Shown in pieces: positions 55,182 through 64,000 of a stretch of 64,000 nucleotides of DNA (the first letter of the stretch is position 1; each line of letters opens with the position of its first letter). Under the pieces are notes generated by a model. The model searched no databases, was not told the origin of the DNA, and saw only the letters and a list, made by a program, of their open reading frames with translations. Location of the stretch: assembly GCA_937920635.1 (NCBI GenBank), contig CAKZUE010000020.1, positions 81,520 through 145,519 of the forward strand, written 5' to 3'. Source of the stretch: an uncultured Bryobacteraceae bacterium. GTDB taxonomy: Bacteria; Acidobacteriota; Terriglobia; Bryobacterales; Bryobacteraceae. A program made the translations under genes and the position numbers.

Positions 55182-57578
55182 ATGCGTTTATTGCTGCTGG
55201 CAACGATTGTCCGGGTGTCTCTCGCCCCGCATGCGGCGGCGCAATCCACGGCAGTGCTCCAGGGCGTCGTGCAGGATGGCAGCGGGGCTGTGATCCCTGG
55301 CGCAACCGTGCGCGTGGAAAATCCGCTGACGCGGTTCCGGGCCGAAATACGCACCGCAAAAGACGGAACGTTCGAGATCCGCAACATCCCGTTCCACACT
55401 TACAGCGTGACCATTGAGCGCGAGGGCTTCGAAGCGCACGAGGAGACCGTCTCGCTGCGCAGCAACGTGCCGCACGAAATGATTGTCCGGCTGGCGCCCG
55501 CGGGATTGCGCGAAAGCATCACCGTGGAAGCCGCCGGCGGGCTGCTGGTGGATCCCGAGGAGACTGGCACGCATGTGCAGATGAACCAGGGCGACATCGA
55601 GAAACTGGCTCTGCAAGCCGGCAACAAAGGGCTGGAGAGCATCCTCGTTTCCATGCCCGGATTCGCGCAGAACGCCAACGGCGCCATCCACCCGCGCGGC
55701 GCGCACAATCAGATGACGTTCGTCATCGACGGCATGCCGGTCTCCGACCAGCTCACCGGCGCGTTCGCCAACGCGGTGGATCCCAACATCGTGCAGACGG
55801 TGGAGCTGTTCACCGGCAACGTGCCCGCCGAGTACGGCAACAAGGTCAGCGCGGTGGCCAACATCACCACCCGCTCCGGCATGGGCACGGCGCGGCGGTT
55901 CGGCGGCAGCACGCTGGTCAACGCCGCGCAGTTCGACCTGCTCAGCCAGGCGACGCACGTCTCGGGCGAAAGCGGCCATGCCGGCTATTCGGCGGTGATC
56001 AACACCTCGAAGACGAACCGCTATCTCGATTCCGTGTCGCTCGACAATCTCCACAACGGCGGCAACAACCAGCGCGCGTTCACGCGCTTCGACTGGCATC
56101 CTGGCGCGCGCGACGTCTTCCGGCTGAATCTGATGGCGGGGCGCGCGTCCTTCCAGTTGGCGAATCTGCGTTCGCAGCACGCCAACGGGATGGACCAGCG
56201 GCAGCGGCTGCGCGACGGCGCCATCTCGCTCGGCTGGGTGCGCACGCTGGACGCCCAGACCACCTTCGATGCCAATTTCTCGGCGCGCAAGGCGCAATCC
56301 TGGCTGCGCCCGAGCGCGGGCGACATCCCGGTGACCGCCTCGCAGGCGCGGCAGATGTCGACGATCACCACGGGCGCACGGATCAACGCCGTCCGCGGCA
56401 GGCACACTCTCCGCGCAGGCTTCGACATGCAGCGCTATCCCCTGAGCGAGCACTTCACGCTGGGCATCACTGCGCCATCGTTCAACGATCCGCAGGACGG
56501 CGGGGACTACAACCCGAACCTGCTGCCCTACGATCTGACGCGCGGCGGGCGGCTGTTCGATTTCCGCAGCCGCCGCAGCGGGGGCATGTACTCGGGCTTC
56601 GCGCAGGACGCCGTGTCGGCGGGAAGGCTGAACCTGTCGCTCGGGCTGCGATTCGACGCCTACCGCTTCCTCGTCAACGGGAATCAGTTGCAGCCGCGCC
56701 TCGGCGCGGCGTATCACATCCGTGAAACGGGCACGGTGCTGCGCGCCTCCTACTCGCGCCTGTATCAGACGCCGCCGAACGAGAACCTGCTGCTGTCGTC
56801 ATCGCCCGAGGTGGCGGCGCTGACGCCGCCCGCCGTGCAGGCGGCGCTCGGCGGGTGGGCGCCGATTCGCCCTGAGGAGCAGAATTTCCTCGAAGCCGGC
56901 TTCCAGCAGGCCATCGGGAAGAAAGCCAGCCTGAACGCCGCCTGGTACCACAAGAACTCCAGAAACGTGCAAGACAACGACAATTTCCTCGACACCGGCA
57001 TCATCTTCCCCATCTCGCTGGCGCGCATCCGGGTCAATGGAGTGGAAGGCCGCCTCGCCGGCTCCGCCGGGCGCGGCTTCTCCTACACGCTCAGCGTGAC
57101 CCATTCGCGCGCCGTGGCGACGCCGCCGTTCACGGGCGGTCTGTTTCTGGGGAACGACGCGGTGGAGTCCTTCAGCCAGGGCGCGTTCCTCATCGACCAC
57201 GACCAGCCGCTGTCAGTCCATGGGGTCGTCAACTGGAGCCACCCGAAAGGCTGGTACGCCACCGTCAGCAACCGGTATGACTATGGCCTGGTGGCCAACC
57301 CGTCCGATCCCGGAGAAGTTGCCGCCGACCCCGACTTTTACGACCTGCTCCCCTACGTCAAGCTCGACCAGACTCCCGCGCGCGTCCGCCCGCGCAACAT
57401 CATCGACCTTGTCGTAGGCTTCGAGCGCACCCGCGACCAGAAGAAGCGCTACGACATCGGCCTCCAGTTCACCAATCTCACGGATCGCACGGCGCTCTAC
57501 AACTTCCAGTCGATCTTTGTCGGCACGCGCGTGGTGCAGCCATTCACCGCCGGCATCCGGCTGCGCTGGTTTTTCTGA
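55182..57578 (+). CDS. TonB-dependent outer membrane receptor with carboxypeptidase-regulatory N-terminus
   Basis: A 798-residue Oar-like receptor. Signal peptide at 1-20, then a CarboxypepD-reg beta-sandwich (about 22-105, with G-A-V-I-P-G-A-T-V), a plug domain (about 125-240, with V-I-D-G-M-P-V-S and V-E-L-F-T-G-N-V-P-A-E-Y-G) and a long barrel ending in R-W-F-F, the usual aromatic end. Acidobacteria carry many such receptors for glycans or peptides. Substrate unknown. GTG 55173 is another possible start. Confidence 0.9.
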   Translation: MRLLLLATIVRVSLAPHAAAQSTAVLQGVVQDGSGAVIPGATVRVENPLTRFRAEIRTAKDGTFEIRNIPFHTYSVTIEREGFEAHEETVSLRSNVPHEMIVRLAPAGLRESITVEAAGGLLVDPEETGTHVQMNQGDIEKLALQAGNKGLESILVSMPGFAQNANGAIHPRGAHNQMTFVIDGMPVSDQLTGAFANAVDPNIVQTVELFTGNVPAEYGNKVSAVANITTRSGMGTARRFGGSTLVNAAQFDLLSQATHVSGESGHAGYSAVINTSKTNRYLDSVSLDNLHNGGNNQRAFTRFDWHPGARDVFRLNLMAGRASFQLANLRSQHANGMDQRQRLRDGAISLGWVRTLDAQTTFDANFSARKAQSWLRPSAGDIPVTASQARQMSTITTGARINAVRGRHTLRAGFDMQRYPLSEHFTLGITAPSFNDPQDGGDYNPNLLPYDLTRGGRLFDFRSRRSGGMYSGFAQDAVSAGRLNLSLGLRFDAYRFLVNGNQLQPRLGAAYHIRETGTVLRASYSRLYQTPPNENLLLSSSPEVAALTPPAVQAALGGWAPIRPEEQNFLEAGFQQAIGKKASLNAAWYHKNSRNVQDNDNFLDTGIIFPISLARIRVNGVEGRLAGSAGRGFSYTLSVTHSRAVATPPFTGGLFLGNDAVESFSQGAFLIDHDQPLSVHGVVNWSHPKGWYATVSNRYDYGLVANPSDPGEVAADPDFYDLLPYVKLDQTPARVRPRNIIDLVVGFERTRDQKKRYDIGLQFTNLTDRTALYNFQSIFVGTRVVQPFTAGIRLRWFF

Positions 57579-57645
57579 AGAACACCCTCTGGCCGCATAC
57601 GGTCTGGCATGGCATCCGGGAACCCCGGCCGAAGCGGGCCGAAGG

Positions 57646-57705
57646 CCGTGTTCTGTGCCGCGACTGAAGGGCGCGAAGCGCCCGAAGGGAGCGGCCCCAA
57701 GCCAA
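57646..57705. repeat. GC-rich palindromic intergenic element
   Basis: Contains the hairpin GGGCGC-GAA-GCGCCC flanked by GAAG/GAAGGG repeats, 68 bases after the TonB receptor stop. It may be a terminator for that gene or a REP-like element; no other copy is apparent in this window. Confidence 0.35.
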
Positions 57706-57789
57706 CCTTACGCGCCATGCAGACCGCGGCGGCGGATTTCCAGAACGCCCGCAGCGTATGGTGGAATCGGAAGACGCCGGGACATCCCC

Positions 57790-58749
57790 ATGAGAAAAGC
57801 GCTGGTGCTTGCTGACGATCTCACGGGAGCGCTCGAAGCGGGCGCGCTGCTGGAGGGCGCGGCGGTCGGGGTGCAGCGGGATCCCGGGACAACGGCGGCC
57901 GTGATCGACACCGAATCCCGCCACCTGGACCCGATGGAGGCCCGGCGGCGCAACGCGGAATGGGTGGAACAAATTCCGGCAGGAATGATTTACAAGAAAA
58001 CGGACTCGACGCTGCGCGGCAATATCGGCGCAGAACTGGCCGCGCTGCCGCCGGGGATCATCCACTATGCGCCCGCTTACCCGCGCCTCGGCAGGACGGT
58101 GCGTGAAGGCAGGCTCTATGTGAACGGGACGCCTGTCGAGGAGACAGCCTTTGCGAACGATCCTCTGTCCCCCGTGCGGGAGGGCCGCATCCGCGAGCTG
58201 CTCGCCCGGCAGGGCGCGCCTCTCGAGCGGATCAGGATTCACGAGGGCGAGTCCGATCCGGATCTGGAGAGCGCGGCGGATGCGGTCCTCGCCGAGCCCG
58301 CGCCGAAGCTGGCCGCCGGACCCGCCGGACTGCTGGCCGTGCTGGCGAGGCGGACCGGCATGAGCCGGCGGTGGCAGCCGCTGCCGCCGGTGAACGATTG
58401 CCTCGTCTTCAACGGCAGCGCTCACCCCGCTTCGCGCGCGCAGATCGAAGCGGCGCAGGCTGCGGGCGTATTTGCGGGCGGTTGGCGGACGGCAGCTCTC
58501 GAAGACCACATGGAGCCGGCTGCGGCTCTGATCGTGTTCGGGGGCGATACCGCCCGCGAGGTCCTCAGGCGTCTCGGGGACCCGCTTCTCTTTCCGGCGG
58601 CGGAGGTATTGCCCGGCGTGGTGGCGAGCTGGCTGGAATCAGGAGGAACCCGGCGTCTTTTCGTCACCAAGGCGGGCGGCTTCGGGGAGCCGGACCTGCT
58701 CGTGCGGCTTCAGGAAATCCTGCGGTCTGGCGCCGGCCGCCCGCGCTGA
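57790..58749 (+). CDS. Four-carbon acid sugar kinase family protein (OtnK/DtnK-like)
   Basis: A 319-residue protein with the N-terminal A-D-D-L-T-G-A-L-E-A-G (residues 8-18) and K-T-D-S-T-L-R-G-N (about 71-79) motifs of the DUF1537 kinase family, and a C-terminal nucleotide-binding part with G-G-D-T-A and V-T-K-A-G-G-F-G. Family members phosphorylate four-carbon acid sugars or, in apiose pathways, 3-oxo-isoapionate. It is about 100 residues shorter than the common length of about 420. It stands alone, 37 kb from the apiose-type operon, so any link is speculative. Upstream in-frame sequence is non-coding. Confidence 0.8.
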   Translation: MRKALVLADDLTGALEAGALLEGAAVGVQRDPGTTAAVIDTESRHLDPMEARRRNAEWVEQIPAGMIYKKTDSTLRGNIGAELAALPPGIIHYAPAYPRLGRTVREGRLYVNGTPVEETAFANDPLSPVREGRIRELLARQGAPLERIRIHEGESDPDLESAADAVLAEPAPKLAAGPAGLLAVLARRTGMSRRWQPLPPVNDCLVFNGSAHPASRAQIEAAQAAGVFAGGWRTAALEDHMEPAAALIVFGGDTAREVLRRLGDPLLFPAAEVLPGVVASWLESGGTRRLFVTKAGGFGEPDLLVRLQEILRSGAGRPR

Positions 58750-58956
58750 TTCGGCAGCCGTCGCGGGCGGAATCCACGGGCGGAAACATTTGTTGCCATT
58801 CTTGTGTTATTGTGGAATCAATTGGCGCTTGCATGCCCCGGACTGCATGCGCGCCACCTGCCTTGTACGCCAGTCACACGGGATGTTTTGACGGACTTAG
58901 ATGTTGCATTTTTGTGACAAATAAACAGGGATTCCATCTGAATCGGAGAAATGATC

Positions 58957-59268
58957 ATGGCTGAAACCAGAAAAACAAAGACTGCATCCAGAGCGGCCGG
59001 GAGCTCCGCGCCCAAGCGCGTTACGCGCGCCAAAGCGCCCGCCGCCACTCATGCCGGCACGGAAGGGCCCGCCGGCGCCGCCTCGGTCCGCAAGACCGCG
59101 CCGCGCCGCAGGACCGCCAGGGGCTTCGATCCGGCGCTCCATCATGAGGAGATCGCGCATGAGGCCTATCTGCTTTGGTTGAGCCGCGGCATGGAGCACG
59201 GCCGCGATCAGGAGGATTGGCACAGGGCGGTTGAGATCGTCCGGTCCCGGCACACCGCCGCCCGCTGA
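58957..59268 (+). CDS. DUF2934 protein with basic N-terminus
   Basis: A 103-residue protein. Residues 1-55 are rich in Ala, Lys, Arg and Thr, like a histone-H1-type disordered tail. Residues about 60-97 form a DUF2934 domain with H-E-E-I-A-H-E-A-Y and W-x-x-A-x-E-I. DUF2934 proteins are common in Acidobacteria; their role is unknown, and the tail suggests nucleic-acid binding. ATG 58957 is chosen because CGGAGA lies 7 bases upstream; ATG 58951 is too close. The 207-base upstream region is AT-rich for this genome. Confidence 0.78.
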   Translation: MAETRKTKTASRAAGSSAPKRVTRAKAPAATHAGTEGPAGAASVRKTAPRRRTARGFDPALHHEEIAHEAYLLWLSRGMEHGRDQEDWHRAVEIVRSRHTAAR

Positions 59269-59294
59269 AGCGGGCGGCGTCCGAAACCGGCCGC

Positions 59295-59957
59295 CTACCC
59301 GGCTCGCTGCGCCGACGCCTGCGAGCGGAATTTCCGCAGCACGGCGAGCACGCGCCCCTGAATTTCCAGCCGCTCGGGCTCGACGTAGATCGGCGCCATT
59401 TCAGCGTTGGCAGGCTGAAGACGGATCCGTCCGTCCGGCTCGCGGTAGAGCCTCTTCAGGGTCGTCTCCATACCGTCGACCAGCGCCACCACGATCTCGC
59501 CGTCGCGCACTTCCGCAACCCGCTCCACCAGCACGAAGTCACCGCTACAGATGTGATCGTCGATCATCGAATCGCCTTTCACCTGCAGCGCATACACGTT
59601 TTCCGATTCCGTGAATTCGCCCAGATCGAGCGTCTCCGGCGATGCCACGCTTTCCACCGGGAAGCCGGCCGCGATGCGTCCCAGCAAGGGCACCTCCCGC
59701 TGCCCTTCCTGCCGGGCCTCCAGCCGTTCGCGCTCCGCCTCCAGATAGCTGCGGGACACCTCGATCGAGCGGCTTTCGTTGAAGCGCCGCCGCACATAAC
59801 CCTTCTGCTCGAGCGCGGAAATGTGCTTGTGAACTGTCGCCAGAGAAGAAAGGTTCAGTCCAGCGGCAATTTCTTCGAAGCTGGGGCTGAACCCATGCCG
59901 CTCGATGTAGGCGGCGAGGAAGTCCAGCACTTCCTTCTGACGCGGCGTAAGTGCCAT
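59295..59957 (-). CDS. lexA: SOS response repressor LexA
   Basis: A 220-residue LexA. The winged helix (1-65) has S-L-A-T-V-H-K-H-I-S-A-L as recognition helix. The self-cleavage Ala-Gly is in I-A-A-G-F-P-V-E; catalytic Ser in G-D-S-M-I-D-D-H and Lys in T-T-L-K-R-L are present. It represses DNA-repair genes until RecA-stimulated cleavage. A possible operator lies at 59993-60007. ATG 59957 fits the family start M-A-L-T-P-R-Q-K-E-V-L. Confidence 0.94.
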   Translation of the reverse strand: MALTPRQKEVLDFLAAYIERHGFSPSFEEIAAGLNLSSLATVHKHISALEQKGYVRRRFNESRSIEVSRSYLEAERERLEARQEGQREVPLLGRIAAGFPVESVASPETLDLGEFTESENVYALQVKGDSMIDDHICSGDFVLVERVAEVRDGEIVVALVDGMETTLKRLYREPDGRIRLQPANAEMAPIYVEPERLEIQGRVLAVLRKFRSQASAQRAG

Positions 59958-59992
59958 GCCCCTATTGTTGGCGAAGAAGCAGCGAAAGTCAA

Positions 59993-60007
59993 GTTGAATT
60001 TTCGAAC
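59993..60007. promoter_or_regulatory. Candidate LexA operator in front of lexA
   Basis: GTTGAATTTTCGAAC has inverted outer arms GTT/AAC, 35 bases before the lexA start and just upstream of a TTGACT hexamer. LexA usually represses itself, so a site is expected here; the exact motif in this lineage is not known to me. Confidence 0.3.
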
Positions 60008-60021
60008 CTTTACGGAATATT

Positions 60022-60252
60022 CTAATTCAGCCCGCAGGCGCCTGGCGTGGGGCACACGCCCCCTGACGGGCACATGGGCGCGAGCGCCTCGCCTTTGCCC
60101 GACGGCGAGTGCGCGGCGAAAGTGGAGAATTCCTTCCGCACCTGGCCGCTTCCACACGAGGGGCAGCAGGGATCGCCGCTTCCTTCCGTCCTGCGGACAA
60201 GCTTCTCGAAACGGAGTCCGCATTCCGTGCAGCTGTATTCGAAAATCGGCAT
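60022..60252 (-). CDS. FmdB-family zinc ribbon protein
   Basis: A 76-residue FmdB/CxxC_CxxC_SSSS-type regulator-like protein. It begins M-P-I-F-E-Y-S-C and has two C-x-x-C pairs (C-T-E-C and C-P-S-C) that would bind one zinc. The tail holds three more Cys. It starts 4 bases after the dacB stop, so both are probably cotranscribed. Its function is poorly known. Confidence 0.85.
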   Translation of the reverse strand: MPIFEYSCTECGLRFEKLVRRTEGSGDPCCPSCGSGQVRKEFSTFAAHSPSGKGEALAPMCPSGGVCPTPGACGLN

Positions 60253-60256
60253 GAGC

Positions 60257-61738
60257 TTATCGTTCGCTCTCCCTGAGAATCTCTATGACTATTGTATCCA
60301 TCAGCGAGCGCACTTCGGCTGCCGGCGCGGTATAGCCGTTGACGATGATCGAAAAAGCGACACGCCGGGCCGGATCGTTGCCGGCGTAACCGGAGAGAGC
60401 CGCCACATGGGAGAGGCTTCCGGTCTTGGCGCGGATGGCGGCGGCCTCTTCCATGCCGCGGAAGCGGGCGCTGAGAGTCCCGTCGTTGCCGGCAACCGGC
60501 AACAGCAGCCGGAACTGCTCTCCCCTGCCCTTCGCCTCCAGATGCTGCAACAGCGCCACCAGCGTGTGTGGCGAGAGCAGCCCGCGGCGCGACAGCCCCG
60601 AGCCGTCTTCCAGGTCGAACTCCGCCTCGTCAGCGCCCGCTTCTTTCAGCAATGCTCTCATCTCCTCGACGCCCGCCTGCGCCGTGCCCTCGCCCCGCAG
60701 CACATGAGCCGTCTCGCGCAGCAGCATCTCAGCGTGCAGGTTCTGGCTCACTTTGTTCACGATGCGCGCCAGCTCTGAAAGCGGCGGCGACTCGCGGCGC
60801 GCCAGCTCCACGCCCTGCGGCTCGCTCCATTCCATTCCCGGGGCGCGCGTCAACCCGCGCGCGAAGCCGCGGATCGCAATCCCCCTTTGCCGCAGCAGCA
60901 GTGCAAACACCTCAGCGGCGAACTGCGCCGGCTCCGGCACGGCCAGCCACTGCACCGCCGCTCCGCCGCCCGGAGGCGCCATGCCGCGGATCTCGAGCAC
61001 GCGGGAACCCGGCGCACGCGCCACTTCCACGCGGCGCTCCACGCCCGCGCGAGTCCGCAGCGTGTTGTGCACCGTGAACGGCTCCACCGGAGGATGAAAC
61101 GCCACCATGGCGGGGGCGCCCTCGGTCTGCCCCGGCCGCACGGACAGTCGCACGGCGTTGTCATTCACGGTCAAGGCGCTCACCGGAGCGCCGTACTCCC
61201 ACGTCATGTCGCCCACCGCCCAGCCCGCCGGATAGGGAGACCACGGCCAGCGGGTGGCGTCGCCCACCACGTCTCCATCGATCACTTTTACGCCGCGCGC
61301 AGCCACCTGACCGGCCAGCTCTCCGAGAGGGCCGAGGGGATCGCCCTCCTTCGCATCTTTCGAATACGGGACGGCGCGTCCGGAAAGCGTGGGATCGCCT
61401 CCGCCTACCAGGCGGAGATCGCCGCGGAGGCGCCCGTCCGCATCGGGCGCCTGCGCGGCCAGCACGCGCGTGACGAACCGGTAATCCGGTCCCAGCCGGA
61501 GCAGCGCCAGCGCCGTGGTCACCAGCTTCGTGTTGGAAGCCGGCGTCATCGGCACGCGGGCGTTGCGCTCGCACAGCACGGCGCCGCCGGCGAGCCGGAC
61601 GGCACGATAGGCCCATGTGGCCCGCTGCGCCGCAGGCCGCTCCAGCAGGGTCTCGATTTTCCGCTCCAGGCTTTGCGCCGCCGCGGGCACAGCGATCACG
61701 CCGGCGGCCGCCAGCGCCAGCCAGACTTGGCACCTCAT
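60257..61738 (-). CDS. dacB: D-alanyl-D-alanine carboxypeptidase/endopeptidase (PBP4 type)
   Basis: A 493-residue peptidase S13 protein. Signal peptide 1-21; S-N-T-K (S-x-x-K nucleophile) near residue 67, S-Q-N (S-x-N) and K-T-G-S present. It trims or cleaves peptidoglycan crosslinks in the periplasm. The domain inserted between S-x-x-K and S-x-N is typical of the PBP4 class. Divergent from the next gene with 23 bases between starts. Confidence 0.92.
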   Translation of the reverse strand: MRCQVWLALAAAGVIAVPAAAQSLERKIETLLERPAAQRATWAYRAVRLAGGAVLCERNARVPMTPASNTKLVTTALALLRLGPDYRFVTRVLAAQAPDADGRLRGDLRLVGGGDPTLSGRAVPYSKDAKEGDPLGPLGELAGQVAARGVKVIDGDVVGDATRWPWSPYPAGWAVGDMTWEYGAPVSALTVNDNAVRLSVRPGQTEGAPAMVAFHPPVEPFTVHNTLRTRAGVERRVEVARAPGSRVLEIRGMAPPGGGAAVQWLAVPEPAQFAAEVFALLLRQRGIAIRGFARGLTRAPGMEWSEPQGVELARRESPPLSELARIVNKVSQNLHAEMLLRETAHVLRGEGTAQAGVEEMRALLKEAGADEAEFDLEDGSGLSRRGLLSPHTLVALLQHLEAKGRGEQFRLLLPVAGNDGTLSARFRGMEEAAAIRAKTGSLSHVAALSGYAGNDPARRVAFSIIVNGYTAPAAEVRSLMDTIVIEILRESER

Positions 61739-61761
61739 GCGCTTCAGTGTATCCTGAGGCC

Positions 61762-62415
61762 GTGCCCCGGCTGTGGTGCGCGATGCTGTCCATGACCCTG
61801 CTGGCCGGCGGGCTGGATCCCCGTCCGACGGCCGCCGATTACCCGCACCGTGCCGCGTTGTCGAGGGCTGCGATGGGAGTGGAGTACCACGGGCGCGCCT
61901 TCGACGCGAAAACGGGCGGCTTCTTCACGCAGGACTTCCTCGTGGTGGAGGTGGCGCTGTTTCCGGACCGTACGCCGCTGGAGTTTTCACCGTCTCATTT
62001 CAGGCTGCGACTCAACGGCAGGAAACCTGAACTGCTGCCGGTGACTCCGGGAACCGTGGCGCTGGCGATCCGCAATCCAGACCATTACGAGCAAAGGCCG
62101 GGCATTGTCGCCGGCGGCGGGGTGGGCGGAGGCACGGTGATCTTCGGCCAGCCCCGCCGGGCGGAGCGTTTTCCCGGCGATCCGGAAGCGCGCGTCCCCG
62201 CGGGAGGGCCGGGCTCGGAACAGGCACAGACGCCGCGCGTGCTGCTGGGCGCCGCCGAGGCGGTGGAGAGTTTCGGCCTGTCGCGCATCGAGGCGCCGCC
62301 GGCAGGCGCTGCCGGACTCGTGTATTTCCACTGGCGGGGCAAACACGCGAAACTCAAGCGCATCGAACTGATCTACGACGGTCCCGCCGGACAGGCTGTC
62401 TTCAGGCTGCGGTGA
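61762..62415 (+). CDS. Probable secreted hypothetical protein
   Basis: A 217-residue protein without a known domain. The GTG at 61762 gives a short hydrophobic signal-like N-terminus (W-C-A-M-L-S-M-T-L-L-A); ATG 61783 would lack part of it. The mature part has a beta-rich core with D-F-L-V-V-E-V-A-L-F-P and F-R-L-R-L-N-G-R-K, a Gly-rich loop with G-G-G-V-G-G-G, and ends in V-F-R-L-R. It lies divergent from dacB and overlaps the MFS gene tail to tail by 14 bases. Confidence 0.65.
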   Translation: MPRLWCAMLSMTLLAGGLDPRPTAADYPHRAALSRAAMGVEYHGRAFDAKTGGFFTQDFLVVEVALFPDRTPLEFSPSHFRLRLNGRKPELLPVTPGTVALAIRNPDHYEQRPGIVAGGGVGGGTVIFGQPRRAERFPGDPEARVPAGGPGSEQAQTPRVLLGAAEAVESFGLSRIEAPPAGAAGLVYFHWRGKHAKLKRIELIYDGPAGQAVFRLR

Positions 62416-63580
62416 GCCTCGCCTCCAGCCAGAGCGCCAGCAGCAGCACGATGACCATCATCGCCCCCACCACCGGCAGCCCCATCACCACGCCGATGCC
62501 GGCAAAATGAGCCAGATAGCCGAGCGTGGCCGGCGCCAGCAGCGCGCCCGTCCAGGCAATGGAAAAGACGCCGTTGAACACCGCCGGGTGAAACTGCGGG
62601 AACCGGTCGCCGATCTTTTCCAGAACCAGCGGCAGGATCACCGAGAACCCGCCGCCGGCCAGCAAGACGCCGACGGTGGCGCCGAACAGGTTGTCGGTGA
62701 AATACAGCGCCGTGCAGCCGAAGATCTGCGCCACCACCGCGCCGGCCAGCATCCTCGTGTGCCGCACCCGCGTGAGCGCCCACTGGGCCGCCGTCCGGCC
62801 CACCACCAGCGCCGCCCAGTACAACGCCAGCAGCAGCAGCGACGTCGCCGGACTCGCCCCCAGCCGCTGGATCAGGAACAGCGCCAGCCAGCCGGCCAGC
62901 GCCCCCTCATTGCCGGACTGAAAAAACAGCAGCGCCGCAAACAGCACTGCCGCCGGCTTGCGAAAGTCTTCGAGCGCCTCCCGCCAGTGCCGCTCCGGCA
63001 GCAGGATGTCCGGAACCCGCGGCGTGCGGGCGAAGACGCCCGCCGCCAGCCCCGGCAACACCGCCAGAAGGATGAGCAGGCTCGGCGCGGTGTAAAAGAA
63101 AAAGGCGCCGGAAAGGAAAAGCACGCACACCAGGCATCCCGCGCCAAACAGGATTCCCACCAGATTCAGCGTGGCCGTGCGGTGCAGTTCGTACATCGGC
63201 GTCACCGCATGCATGCCGGCGTGGTTGATCACCCCGGCCGCGCCCCCCATCAACAGCAATCCCGCCAGCCGCCCCCAGACGATGGCCGGCGGACAGAACG
63301 CGGCCAGCAGCAGCAGCGCCACGCACGCCAGACCACACCCAAGCACCAGCGTAAAGGCAACCCCTTTCCTGCCCAGAATCCAGGCTCCGCCCGCGACGCC
63401 CGCCAGTACACCGAGGTTCTGGAGCAGGAAGTAATGTCCGATCAGGGCGAAATCCGGCGCCAGGTGATACCGCCACACCGGCAGCACCGCTCCCAACAGC
63501 GCCATCAGCATCCCGGAGAAGAACATCGCCGCGATGCCTCGCCGCGCCACCGCCATGGCCAGGCTGGCGGTTGCGTTCAT
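62402..63580 (-). CDS. MFS transporter, fucose-permease-like
   Basis: A 392-residue carrier with about twelve helices. It starts M-N-A-T-A-S-L-A-M-A-V-A-R-R-G and has a long central loop (R-V-P-D-I-L-L-P-E-R-H-W-R). The segments G-N-E-G-A-L-A-G-W and G-R-T-A-A-Q-W fit the sugar-type MFS (FucP/FHS-like) group. The substrate is unknown. ATG 63580 is chosen; the upstream open frame has no family sequence. Confidence 0.82.
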   Translation of the reverse strand: MNATASLAMAVARRGIAAMFFSGMLMALLGAVLPVWRYHLAPDFALIGHYFLLQNLGVLAGVAGGAWILGRKGVAFTLVLGCGLACVALLLLAAFCPPAIVWGRLAGLLLMGGAAGVINHAGMHAVTPMYELHRTATLNLVGILFGAGCLVCVLFLSGAFFFYTAPSLLILLAVLPGLAAGVFARTPRVPDILLPERHWREALEDFRKPAAVLFAALLFFQSGNEGALAGWLALFLIQRLGASPATSLLLLALYWAALVVGRTAAQWALTRVRHTRMLAGAVVAQIFGCTALYFTDNLFGATVGVLLAGGGFSVILPLVLEKIGDRFPQFHPAVFNGVFSIAWTGALLAPATLGYLAHFAGIGVVMGLPVVGAMMVIVLLLALWLEARLTAA

Positions 63581-63770
63581 CCTCTCTTCGCTCCCTGTCC
63601 GGGTGGCATCCACCGTATTGTACTGCCGCTGGCAAACGCCGCCAATTCCAGCATTCATAGCAGGAATCCCAAAATGCGTACATCGCCCTGCGGAACGGGG
63701 CGCGTCTGTCCTCATTTTCAACAAGTTAACCTTGGCATTTCACGTGCCCGGCGATGTTGTGGGTCTAGGT

Positions 63771-64000
63771 TGTCTCTCTGAGGTCGGGCGGTTGCCTCCT
63801 CCCCGTTCGACTGAGGGGCAGCGTGTTCCGAACGTTTATGGATCGGTTCCCAGCGGGGAACCGCGTGCTTGAGCTTCAGCGGGCTCGGTCTCGGGGCGGC
63901 TGCTCCCGCATTTTCCCCCGCAGCACTAAACCGTTGACGCGGATCCGCCGTTAGATCGAGTGTGGCACTTTGCGGCTCACCGGCATTCGTGCGCCAGGCG
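63771..64000 (+). ncRNA. Candidate structured RNA at the window edge
   Basis: The last 420 bases (63581-64000) hold no supported gene. Here the sequence folds strongly on the + strand: GGTTCCC-AGCG-GGGAACC (63845-63862) is a perfect 7-pair hairpin; GGGGCAGC (63815-63822) pairs with GCTGCTCC (63899-63906) around it; CCCC/GGGG hairpin at 63801-63818 is an alternative. A possible TTGGCA hexamer lies at 63733. It does not match tmRNA, 4.5S or RNase P RNA as I know them; 6S RNA or a lineage-specific RNA is possible. Strand and ends are uncertain. Confidence 0.35.

Noticed and set aside
57609..57815. Small gene between the TonB receptor and the kinase
   Set aside because: It runs through a palindromic element and overlaps the kinase start in another frame; no ribosome-binding site or recognisable protein.
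1..64000. CRISPR array or transposase gene
   Set aside because: No spaced short repeats and no transposase- or integrase-like protein were found on either strand.

Overview
The window looks like a piece of a high-GC Acidobacteriota chromosome, probably of the Bryobacterales/Solibacteraceae type. This rests on gene content, not on a database search: an Oar-like TonB receptor with an N-terminal carboxypeptidase-regulatory domain, an ECF sigma factor of the Sig-70_X6 type coupled to a membrane Ser/Thr kinase with a TPR-rich tail, DUF1080 domains, a DUF2934 protein, a GH95 fucosidase and a one-copy arylsulfatase-like gene.

Layout. 1-12.7 kb is part of a type VI secretion (T6SS) locus, all on the + strand: an unknown gene pair, tssK, clpV, a membrane protein that joins DUF1080 domains to an FHA domain, vgrG, an unknown vgrG-linked gene, and a second copy of the unknown pair. 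12.8-15.9 kb holds the ECF sigma/kinase unit, then tRNA-Thr(CGT). 16.1-21.1 kb is a tight five-gene minus-strand operon that I read as D-apiose catabolism (dehydrogenase, lactonase, RhaT-like permease, TIM-barrel enzyme, oxidoisomerase). 21.2-23.3 kb is a small islet: a displaced copy of the mnmE 3' end, a decayed copy of the tRNA-Thr locus, and an ImmA/IrrE-DUF4411 gene pair. The intact mnmE follows, ending the conserved rpmH-rnpA-yidD-yidC-jag-mnmE operon (23.3-27.8 kb, minus strand).

28-31 kb: a GH95 fucosidase and a frameshifted DUF3800 remnant. 31-39.7 kb: a GT2 glycosyltransferase, lysS, a LolC/E-type permease, serB, two tandem signal peptidases behind a JAMM-like membrane protein, and rsmI. 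39.7-44.7 kb: an ArsR-family regulator next to a three-gene type I secretion operon (ABC, HlyD, TolC). 44.8-53.6 kb: a Gly-rich secreted protein, a GT2-methyltransferase fusion, hrcA-grpE-dnaJ (no dnaK), a sulfatase, a small membrane protein and a CslA-like GT2. 53.6-63.6 kb: a DASS transporter, a TonB receptor, a four-carbon-sugar kinase homologue, a DUF2934 protein, lexA, an FmdB-type zinc ribbon, dacB, a hypothetical secreted protein and an MFS transporter. The last 0.4 kb has no gene but folds strongly and may be part of a structured RNA.

The most interesting points are the duplicated T6SS gene pairs with a shared C-terminal signature, the FHA-DUF1080 fusion protein, the putative acidobacterial apiose operon lying between an intact and a decayed tRNA-Thr locus, and the mnmE-3'-end islet. 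No rRNA, CRISPR array, transposase or integrase was seen.
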